A stretch of 64,000 nucleotides of DNA from Symbiodinium natans (Eukaryota > Sar > Dinophyceae > Suessiales > Symbiodiniaceae), in assembly GCA_905221605.1 (NCBI GenBank), contig CAJNDS010002618.1, positions 248,001 to 312,000 of the forward strand, written 5' to 3'. The notes beneath the pieces are model-generated. The model worked only from the letters and a program-made list of their open reading frames with translations, did no database searches and had not been told where the DNA came from. This document shows, in pieces, positions 1 through 9,500 of this stretch. Position 1 is the stretch's first letter; each line of letters opens with the position of its first letter. The translations under genes and the position numbers were made by a program.

Positions 1-2237
1 CGGCCAATCTACCAGGGCACAGCACGGAGGGACAGGTAGGTGACTAAGTTGCGAAACAGCGAAGACCCCAAGGAGATCTGGCTGCAGGCGGTTCGGGCAC
101 AAAGCACATAAGGCAGGGGAAAGTTGAGTGGTAAGTTGGAGAGTATCCCCTTCAAGAGTTTCTTGTCGAAAGGGGGCAACGCACCAAACGATTTGAATCA
201 TACAACCTTGATGTTGAGTAACGCGCACAAGGGTGAGATTGGCGACAAGGCCAGCATACCTTACCCTACAACGAGAAGCTGCTTCACGGACTGACCAAGG
301 GGCAGGCACGTGACGCTGCAAGGTGGACTGTGTGCGAGGCCATAGACTGCCACAGTGGCCCTCTGCCTGCGGGTGAGGAGAATCCATTTGGGCAGGCCAA
401 TGATGCTCATGAGCAAGTCGCCCGCCCAGGAGCTGCCTTGCAGGAGTTTGATTGGCAAAGTCAGCTGTAAACGGTGAACGCAGTCGGAGGAAGCGGAGGC
501 TCGCGAGTGGGAAGTCTCCAACTGCATGGACGTCGTAAGTGCATTCGTCAAGAGGCGTGACTCCAAAGAACGCTCCGGCGTGTTCCCCCGTGGGAATCGC
601 AAAGAAGGGCATTCCCCTCAGACCTTCCAAGAGAAGTCGGAACCAGTGCGAATTAACTGATGCAAGACAGGCCACAGACTGGATAGCCAATTGGCACCAA
701 TGAAGCATGTGCCAATGAAAGTCTAAGCCGCCCGAGACCTGGCCGATCTTTATTTCTTGTCTTATGCTCCAACTAAGCCAAGCCTGGAAGGCATCAGCGG
801 CATTTTCAGTGCCATGAACACTCTGCAATGGCAGGGCAAGAACAACCTTGATGTTGCAGAGATCCACAAGAAGGCGTTGCGCGACTGACGATGTCAGTCT
901 TTGCACAGGGTCCTCTCCACCTCCGCAAAGAGGAATTAGAGGGTCATTGCCTAGGACCAGCGTCAAGGCCACGGGGGACAAATCCAAGGACAGAGCTTGT
1001 GGCAGAGCAAGAGTACGGGCGTACTCAAGCTGCCTTGGGTCGCTGTCAAGGCAGTCTTCCTCTGTTGACATGCTCAATTTGAGCCGCAAGGCAACGAGTC
1101 GTATAGTGTGGCGGCAGGAAAGTGACGTCGCGGGGCAGCCTCAGACTCCCATGAGCCAAAGCACTACTACGCTAGTGTGAGCCAAAAGGCGGCAAGAAGG
1201 CGTTACCAACGCAGCAAAGCCAGCCGTCCTAGCATCAAAGTAGGCTGTGGGAGGCGGAGACCAATCTAAACAGGTGACCTTCGAAGGTGAGGCACTTGTA
1301 CTTAAGAAGCACCCTCGCATCCTCATGGAACGCTGTTTGGATTTTGGTGCACGTGTCCGCAACAAAGCCCTGTTCATCGCAAAGTACGAAAGCCCGACTT
1401 TCAAGGTAACCACTCCGTTGCCGCATGTGTTGCACAATTAGTATTTGCAGCATCAGGACCGGCAGCATTGGATCGATTGTGAGATTGAGAGGGAGCATCC
1501 CATCAGGCGGATTGACAATACAGAGAGAGGCGCCTACTAAAGTAAGACCCTACCAGGACCGGATGTGCCTCTACCATGTGAAGGCAACAGCAATAAAGAC
1601 CGTGCCAACAGGCCAATCAACAAGAAAGCTGACTAGAGGGACAGCAAAAGTCAGTCCCTGGACAACTACTTGGATTTGCACCAGATTGAGATCAAGTCGG
1701 AAGGCCATGTTTTCCAGGAGGAGCGGAAGAAGTTCAGCGCCTAGTTGGGTAGAGTCGAGGAGGTACCACTCTCCGTGCGTGTAGGGTGAGCAACACTTGG
1801 TGTACTTGAGCATACATCCAAACTCGAGTCCAACTTCAACGAGGACGAAGGTGGCGATTTGGCCAACGAAAGCACAGGTCGCACCAAGACCCTGTTCGTG
1901 AAAGGCGCAGGCCGTTTGGGTGGTGAACTGGTACTCTTGCACTCGTGGCGCACCGGTGCCATTCTTGGGTGGCACGAGCAAGCAGGGTGGGAGGTGACCT
2001 TTGGTATGCGAGAAGAGGTGCATGAAGACGGAAAACAGGCAGACAGGACAGCGAGCTCAACTGAAGAAAAAACACCTCGTAGCTGCCCAGGGTGGTAGTG
2101 GCAATTCTGCAAGATGCATGCAATGTTACCGGGAGCGCAATTATATATGCCTGCCCGATGTGGCCAGCAAGTACATTATGCAAATTGGTGCAAATAAAGT
2201 AAAGAAGCTTCCACCCAAAAGAAGTTTGCAAGAAAGA
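1..2237. other. Unassigned non-coding stretch
   Basis: I recognise no gene here. Open frames on both strands are 60-150 codons, overlap each other and show no family motif. The minus strand of about 1571-2023 reads a somewhat membrane-protein-like 150 codons, but nothing supports it beyond being open. A short antisense spliced-leader-like block lies at 1178-1193 (see findings). The sequence could be decayed transposon. Confidence 0.4.
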
Positions 2238-2460
2238 GAGAACGTGCGTTCACACTCAGCAACTTAACAAGGAAGGAGACAGGCGTTCCCAACTTTAATA
2301 AAGAAAGGGAACACAGCGTAAAAAGTAAGAGAAAGAGAACGGGCGTTCTCAATCTCAGCAAGTTGCAAGAAAGAGAAGCGTTAGAGAAAGAGAACGGGCG
2401 TTCTCAGTCTTACTAGTCAAGCAAGAAAGAGAAACAAAGAGAAAGAGAACGGGCGTTCTC
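2238..2460. repeat. Tandem array of about 55 bp, each unit carrying a hyphenated palindrome
   Basis: The 16-mer GAGAACGGGCGTTCTC occurs exactly at 2335, 2390 and 2445, a regular 55-bp spacing. Degenerate forms lie at 2238 and about 2276. Each core is a 7-bp inverted repeat (GAGAACG/CGTTCTC) around GG, separated by A/G-rich spacer of the AAGAAAGAGAA type. The last two units also share ACTAGTC next to the core. The unit could be a protein-binding site array or a small satellite; the sequence does not say which. Confidence 0.8.
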
Positions 2461-3020
2461 AGTCTCGACTAGTCAGAGAAAGGTGGCAGGACAACTGAGG
2501 GCTCAGTTGACGCAATTTCGAGCGCTCAACAACACAGACTCAAGGGAGAGCCAATGCAGCTTGCAAAGTGTTTACAGTGCGAAATGCAAAGCTTTGGATT
2601 CTTCTTGCAAGCGGACGCTCACAAGGAACTGCGCAATGCTAAGAAGCCCCAGCTACATAGCAAACACAGCACCAAGCACACTTACGCCTCCAGGCTGTTC
2701 CAAAGGGGGCCGTGTAGGGTTCCAAGCAAAGCCAGACCTGGAGCTACGGACTTCCACCTCTTCTACGGCGTCCCTTGAGCCAAAGGGGGGGTACGGGAGC
2801 GCAAGCAACGCAGCGCAAGCCACGAGCAGAGAGAGCTTCGGGAGGGCCAGTAGACCTGACACCAACCCCGAAAGATTGGCATGCTCGGTGTTTCAGATTC
2901 ACGGTACTCGTAGCCCTTTGTAACTGCAGGACTTTGGACTCAAATATGGTCAATAAGTGGGCTATGTGTACAACTACAACTGGGACGTCGCACAAAGCCA
3001 GTTTTAGAACTCCAAAACCA
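2461..3020. other. Spacer upstream of the copia element
   Basis: No recognisable gene. A minus-strand 11-base match to the 3' end of the dinoflagellate spliced leader lies at 2774-2784. The five bases before the left LTR (AACCA, 3016-3020) do not match those after the right LTR. Confidence 0.4.
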
Positions 3021-3413
3021 TGTGAAAGTTCCTGTCTAAGGACATGTTAACTTTGTTGTCCTGCATGCTGAGTTGTGTGTGTGTAGTTGTAGGAACTCCG
3101 TAGTTGTGCCTTGGAGGCTCGACGGGAGTGCTGCTTTAAGTGGGAAAGCCTTTTGAATTGCTTGAGTTGTAGGGATGTGTGTCTGAAAGCTGTAGAAGTG
3201 ACTGTGCACGTTTTTGCTTGCTTTAGGTGTAGTTGGGTAGGTCCCAAGAACTCCCACTGACGTTTGAGTTTGTTTTGTGGCTGTGGAGAACACGTGGCAG
3301 AGCAGAGTTTTCACCTGTGTGTAAAGAGTTTCACTGACGAAGCCTCCGGCTTATGACTTTGGCTCAAGTCGTGAGAAAAAGAGGGTTCAGCGCGCTGCTG
3401 CTGTGTTTTCACA
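3021..3413 (+). repeat. Left (5') LTR
   Basis: 393 bp, with TGTGAAA at the start and its reverse complement TTTCACA at the end. Against the right LTR it lacks a 6-base GCTCAG-like insertion near 3071, has five extra bases near 3190 and one extra T near 3269, and differs by an A/G substitution near 3246. The net length is identical. It should hold the promoter, but I see no convincing TATA box. It contains the spliced-leader-like block at 3345-3368. Confidence 0.95.
3345..3368 (+). promoter_or_regulatory. Spliced-leader-like block in the left LTR
   Basis: TTTGGCTCAAG (3358-3368) is identical to the last 11 bases of the dinoflagellate spliced leader exon, which ends ...GCCATTTTGGCTCAAG. The bases before it (TCCGG then CTTATGAC) resemble a decayed copy of the leader's 5' part, TCCGTAGCCAT. 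Both LTRs carry the block. It could be a relict leader captured by reverse transcription of a trans-spliced transcript, or a chance 11-mer. Confidence 0.45.
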
Positions 3414-3426
3414 TGGTAGCGGAGCG
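3414..3426 (+). other. Primer-binding site (tRNA 3' end complementarity)
   Basis: TGGTAGCGGAGCG follows the left LTR without a gap. Its complement, CGCTCCGCTACCA, ends in the CCA of a mature tRNA and is close to the 3' end of initiator tRNA-Met, the usual copia primer. The exact tRNA cannot be set without the host tRNA set. Confidence 0.8.
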
Positions 3427-3456
3427 TGTGTAGCACGCTCGTAGAAACTAGAAGCC

Positions 3457-3564
3457 ATGGCTGACCCCGGGCTGTCGACCCCTGTGCCTGAAGACGAAGA
3501 CGACGAAGCTTTGTTTGGCCCCGGTGGTGCCCAGGACGGGCAACCAACCGCCAACACAACCCCC
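3457..3564 (+). CDS. Probable true start and acidic leader of gag, one frame off the main ORF
   Basis: The ATG at 3457 (context GAAGCCATGG) is the first strong start after the primer-binding site. It opens an acidic leader (MADPGLSTPVPEDEDDEALF and onward) in frame 1. At the run of five C residues at 3560-3564 the sensible reading moves to frame 2, where the long polyprotein frame continues. Staying in frame 1 ends at a TGA near 3610. One C fewer would join the two frames. This may be a disabling indel, a sequencing error in a homopolymer, or a frameshift site. Confidence 0.55.
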
Positions 3565-6500
3565 TGGAGCTTCTGCTTCAGCGGGAGGACCCGCCACGGT
3601 CGTCGGACTTGACCCTCAACTCCAGCAGATGATGGTCCAGATGATGCAGAGTCAGCAAATGATGATGCAGAATCAGCAACAGACACTTCAAGTTCTGGTG
3701 GCAAAGATGGAGGCCGACGAGAGAAGGAGACGTGAGCAGGAAGCATTGTCTGCAGCTGTGAGCAACCCATTTGGGGGTGCTTCAAGTGCAGCAGCTGCTG
3801 GAAGTCCCACGGCAAAGGCTTCTGCTCCTCCACCGGCACCATCACAGAACCTGCATGTTGGAAGTAACCGTGCAGAGAAGTATCTGCCAGCATTGCCGCT
3901 CATCGATAATGTGTCGATGGGAAAAGGGCGTGTGAGAGAGCTGGAGGAGTACCATCGGTGGTGCGAGGTGCTTGCTTCCTGGCTGGCGTTGATAGACGAC
4001 AACTATGTCAATGAGTTGCGCCAGGCAATGACGCATGACCGTGAGATCAAGCAGTCTGACATGGCAGTTCCGGTAGCATCGCGTTCGGCAAGGTTGTTTT
4101 ACTACCTGCAACAAAGTCTGCAGAAGTTCGAACGTGGGATGGAACTGGTGAGAAGCACGTCGATGCGTCAAGGACAAGCTGCTTGTGGTTATGAGGTGAT
4201 GCGTCAAATGCACCAGACCTTCAGCATTGTCTCTCGCATGGAGGCCATTGCTGTGAGAGATGAAGCCCTTCGCCTAACTTCGAAGGCGAGTTCGTACAAG
4301 CGACCGCTTGACTGCGTCCGCTTCCTTGAGGACGAGCTTGGGAAGGTAGACCAGAAGCTGCATCGGTTCCCTGAACTGAGGCTTGGAGCATCTGATCGTT
4401 CAACCCTTCTTCTTCAATCTGTCAGCCCAGAGTGTAGGCATTACGTTGTCCTGCATGGAAAGTCTGGGAGCTGGGAGGAACTGGTTGAAAGCATCCGGTT
4501 CTACGAGGAGCAAACCCGATTGTGTGATGCTGGTTCGCTGAATGCAGTTGGGGAGCGCGGCCTCTGCTGGAACTGTGGCAAATCAGGCCATATGAGTTGG
4601 CAGTGCCCCGACAAGAGCTCTGGCAAAGGGAAGAAGAGGGATGAACCGAAAGGTGGAAAGCCTTCTGGTTCCAAGAATCGAGAGAAGAGCCCTAAAGGGA
4701 AGGGCAAAGGCAAAGGGAAGACAGACAAAGGAAAGGGTGGAAAGCCCAAGGGGAAGCCCAAGAACAAAGGAAAGCCCAAGGGCCGAGCTGTGGAAGACGA
4801 GCAGTCTGATCAGGTGATGGCAATGCGGTCTCATCATCTGAGTGGCTTGGGTCCGGGGACAAGAACTAATGAGCCCAATGAAGCTGAGCCCCCTCGTCTC
4901 ACCATGACGAACGGAGAGATCGAGAGACTGAACCAGTCATCCTCTAGGAATAGCTCTTTCGCATGGCTCATTGATAGTGGAGCCACCTGCCACGTGTTGT
5001 CAGAGAGTGCGTTGGGTTTTTACGAAGTCGTCAAGGAGCATTCGGGACCTCTTCCTGTGCTCATGAGTGCTAGCGATACGCCCATGGAATGTGTCAAGTT
5101 GGTTGACATTCGGGTGAAGTTTGGGAAGTTGGGGCCCGTAGTGCTTCAACAGGTCTTGGTTTGCAAGATTGGTTTCAACGTAGTCAGTTCTTGGCAAGCA
5201 TCCCTTTCGGGATGGAGTACCTGGCTCACCTCAGAGCCTGGAGCAAGCTGCTTGGTGAAGCAGACGGAACGAGGTTCCTCGATGTGGGTGCCTTTGGTTC
5301 GTGAAGCCAGGAGCTGGTGGGCGTTGGCTAAGGAGATTGGCCCTACCAAGGCAAAGCCGAAAGGAAGAAGAAGCAAAGGGGACTCACCCAAGCCGGGGTG
5401 GAGCCCGAACGACGACGCGATGGAAGTGGATAAGGTGCAGAAGAAGGCACCGCCCAACGTAGGAAGAGCATTGGAGGTGACGCCTTTTAAGTTTTTGTTG
5501 CGAGCATTTTCAGTGAAGCAACATGTGGGGGAACATGAGCTGCATGAGCATGTTTTTCAGGAGCGTTTGAGTGGATGTGAGCATGCTGCAGTTGCGAAAG
5601 TAGGAGTAGACCTGGAAACCCCACCCTCTGCATGTTGTGCTGAAGCTTTATGTTCCGCCGCAGCTGTTTTGCTTAAGTCTGCAAGCAACACGTCTTTGGA
5701 GAACCAAACCAGTAGGGACACACGCTGTGGAGACAAGGGTTTTGAGTGCGTAGGGGTAGGGCCTGTGCCGCTCCAGCCTCAGAGTGTTTGCATTAGGAGT
5801 AGGAGTGTCTTGCGTGTAGGACGTAGGAGTGACTTGCACCCCAGCGCTTGTGTGCCTGAGTGTTTGTTGGGACAGAGTGAAGAGAGGAAGTGTGCCTTTC
5901 GGAGCTTGCGTTGGCCAGGAGTGTTTCTGAAAGCATTGCTGGTGTTGTGTGCTCTAGGAGTGTTTTGCTCAAAGCCTGGAGCCTTTGTAAGGGACCTTGG
6001 AAAGGATGGAGCTTCCGGAAGCCTCGCCTCCGCTCTGTCTTGTGAACTCCCAAAGTGGGAGTGTGGCCCAGGTGGAAGCCTTTTCGACGAGCATGATTGC
6101 TCGTCTTGCGCACCGTTTCGAGGAGGAAGGTCAGCTGTCTCTTTCGAGGCAGCTTCTCCAAAACATCGACCTTTTTACCTCGACCCCTGGCTCGGTCGAA
6201 CGGCTGTTGGGGATTCCAGCCTGCCTTGGGGAGTTGGAGACACAGGAGTTGGTGGTCAATACAAGCGGCATTGCGGTGAAGCAACCTATGCTCATTGCCG
6301 AGCTGCGAGCCATTGCTGCTCCGACGGTGGACCAGTCGGTTTTGACGGACACCCTCGTCGAAGAGCACGACCGTCGTGCAGAGTATGCAAGGTATGGCTA
6401 TGTTTTGACCACCATGGGGGTGGTAGTCGCCGATGTGACTGCTACCATCCGCCAACCGCACCTTCCATGCGAGCAAAGGGGGTACTGGCGCAACAATCAG

Positions 6501-9500
6501 GTTGGCATCCAGCTCACCTTGAAGAAATTCCTTCTGTACCTGGAGGCGATTCGAGAGTTGCGGTGCCATCCTGCTCAATACCAGTTGTTCGAGGCAGGGC
6601 TAGCAAGCATTCTGCCAAACGAGCTCAAGGTCGAGCGTGTGCCGGCTGCCGACTTGAGAGCGCTTTTGGCGGACGTGCTCGTCCAGAGCAACCGCCGGGT
6701 GACTTTGGCTGCTCAACCGCCAACTATAATACCGGATGTTGCACCATCCGCGTCGGGTGGCACGGCACCGCCTCTTCACAAAAGTGCCCCAGCTCCACCT
6801 CCTTCGGGGTGGGCTTTGCTCAACCAAGCGCGTGCAAAAGCCGAGGCAATGATTCGATTGCATGCCGACATGAAGAGAGCTGCAACAGCCGAGGTGGCTC
6901 CATCATCGTCGACGGGCCCCGCTTTTCCACCAGGGCCTCCGGCTTTCTTGCCGTTCAGCCCTCCTTCCCCGCTTACGCCGTCCGTCTTTTCCTATGCTCC
7001 ATCTTCGGCACCAGGCACGCCTATGGAAGCAGGCATGCCTCTAACTCCGCCTCCTCTACCTCCTCCATCTTGGGCACCAGGCACGCCTATGGAAGCAAGC
7101 CTGCCTATACCTCCGCCTCCTCTACCTCCTCCATCGACACCGCACCCAGATACATTGAGGGAGCTTGCGGGCGAGGTTCCAATGGAGGTCGAGATGCCGA
7201 TGACGCCCGTGGAGGCATTCGGTGCCCCTGGGACCCCTATGGACGTGAGTTCCGAGGTCCCAAGGGAGCCAATGGTCGGTGGGATTGGAAGTCCGGGGAG
7301 CGCTTCTCCTTTGACCCCGCCGGCAGAGACGAGTATGGTGGTTCCAAATCCACCGATGGACAATTCGGATGTGGGAAACTCGGGCTCCGAGATGGATTGA
7401 TATGCTTGGGTATGGGCCCTGAGGGCCTAAAAGCCGGGCATGAGTTGCTCCGATCTTCGCTGCAATGCACAAAATTGGTAGGAGTAGGTCTGAAAGCCCT
7501 GCTGTTTGCAGTAGGAGACTGGTTGTGTGCATTAGGAGGTAGGGTAGGAGCGTTTGAGTGCTTGGTAGGTGACTGTGAGTGCAGCCTGCCTGCCGCGAAT
7601 GGGTCTGCACACTGTCCCTCTGTGCCCAGGTCTTCATGGAAAGGAAGCAGTGCCTTGGCTTTAGGGTTGGTTCTGGGTTTGGTTTTCAGAGGTTGGCTGC
7701 GTAGGTGCGTGAAGTTTTTGAGTGTGCGCCGTAGGAGTAGGCTGAAGTTTGTGCGTGTAACTTTGGTAGGACGTGTGCCACGTAGGTCTTGGAGTGTTGT
7801 GCGCCGCCTGTTGTTTTTGCGTGGCGTGCTTGCTTGTGAGTTGAAAGCTGAGCCTACGGGCGAGGAAGCAAAAGGGCCAATGATGAAACGTTGGCGTGCC
7901 TTTAAGAAGTGGGCCTTGTGTGGGCTTCGGTCCCTGCGGGGGTCCGAGCAAAAGAAGGCCGTGGCACGTTCTGAGGCCCTGCGTATGCTTGCTGGTTTGC
8001 CGACCCCGGTTGTTGTGAATTCGGAGTCGGAGGAAGAGTTGATTCCTGATCCGTTGGAAGCTGAACTTGCGAAACCCAGCGGAAGTGAACCCCCTAGGCC
8101 CTCCGATGTTCGAAAGAAACCCCGTGTGGAGAATGTTCCCTCAGGTGAACCGGGTGCCCTGAGTTCCCCGGAGGTGGTGAGCGATGCTCTGGATCCTGAG
8201 GTTCCGGTCTATTTGACCTCGGAGCGGCTGAAGGCGCACCGAAATAAGGGCCACCAACCTTATCTTAGTTGCTGTGACACATGTCAAAGCGCTAGAGGGA
8301 GAGTGCCGGCTCGTAGGAAGCACATGAAACACCACCACGGACCCGGAGAGTTGCAAGTCGACTTTGGATTTTTCGGAAAGAATGTTCGTTTCCTTCTCAT
8401 GGTTCATGTGGTGTCGGGGTACATACATACCGTGGTCTTAGGACCTGAGGATGAAGTGCCCGCTGTATCGGTTTGCAAAGCCTTTACGGAAATGGGATTG
8501 AGTGGATTGGACATTGTTGTCCACGGGGACCAAGAAAATCTCCTCGAGAGTGTTTTCCGCAATGCAGCGAAACACCGGACATTCGGGGGGAGGTCAATGC
8601 ACTGGGTCCCGTTCGCGATAAACAGACCTCAAGCGAAGGGCATTGTTGAACGCCATGTTTGCCTTGTGAAAGAAGCGTTCTGGTCTGTTTGGCTGGGCTT
8701 AGAAGAGCGTGTAGGTGAAAAGTTGCCTCTAGGGAGCCATCTGTTTGTTGAGGCCATGAGGTACTCTGTGAGGATGCATAACTTGTTTCATGTGTCCAAG
8801 GAACACAGCACGCCTTTGGAGAGACTGCGTGGGTCGACAGTTCAGCCAGTGAAGAGCTGTGAGTTTGGGGTTGTGGGTTTTGGAAAGCCGCAGAAGGACT
8901 ACCCAGAGCACCGCGGAAAGCGCTTGGTGAGGGCACTCTATGTAGGACCTCACGGTGCTAATGGCTCTGGGATTCGAGTCTTTGTTCCAATAGGTATTGG
9001 AAAGCCCCCTCGTTTGGAAATCTTCAGCTCTTTTCGTGCCAAAGATCCAGTGGAGTTTGACAAAGCTGCTTTGCGTGACCTTCGAGGTAATAAGGAAGAC
9101 CCTGAAAGACCCATCAAGTTCGATGTTCCAATCGATGGTCCGAGTCCGCCGCTTGATTCCCCAAATATCCCTGAAGGAAGTCTTGAGTTTCCTGTTGAAC
9201 GCACCGAACCACCTGCTCTTGAGGGCCCTGAAGCAATGGAAGAAGAAGGAGAGTTGGATGGGTATTCTCCGGATTTTTCGGACGTGCCTGAAGAAACAGG
9301 CATGGAGGTTGAGCCTCCCGGAGGCGTAGGTCTTGAGGACCTCGACGCCCCTATGGATCCAGGAGAAGACGATGCCATGGAAGAGGGCCTGACGTGGCTC
9401 TATGAGCATGGCCTTAGGCAACTCTTTGATGGGCCTGACTTGAGAGTAACAACAAAAATCCGTAAGGGAGATAATGTCAAAGAGTGGTTCCGTATGAAGT

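Noticed and set aside
2238-2460. CRISPR-like spacing of short palindromic repeats
   Set aside because: The spacers are themselves repetitive, there are only three exact units, no cas genes are present, and the genome is clearly eukaryotic.
3515-3517. TTG as start of the polyprotein
   Set aside because: It is a eukaryotic transposon with a Kozak-context ATG at 3457 and an in-frame ATG at 3629. TTG merely marks where the open frame begins.
5793-6578. 261-codon minus-strand ORF inside the copia insert
   Set aside because: It is antisense to two better-supported plus-strand frames and has no motif. It is probably a shadow of the codon pattern.
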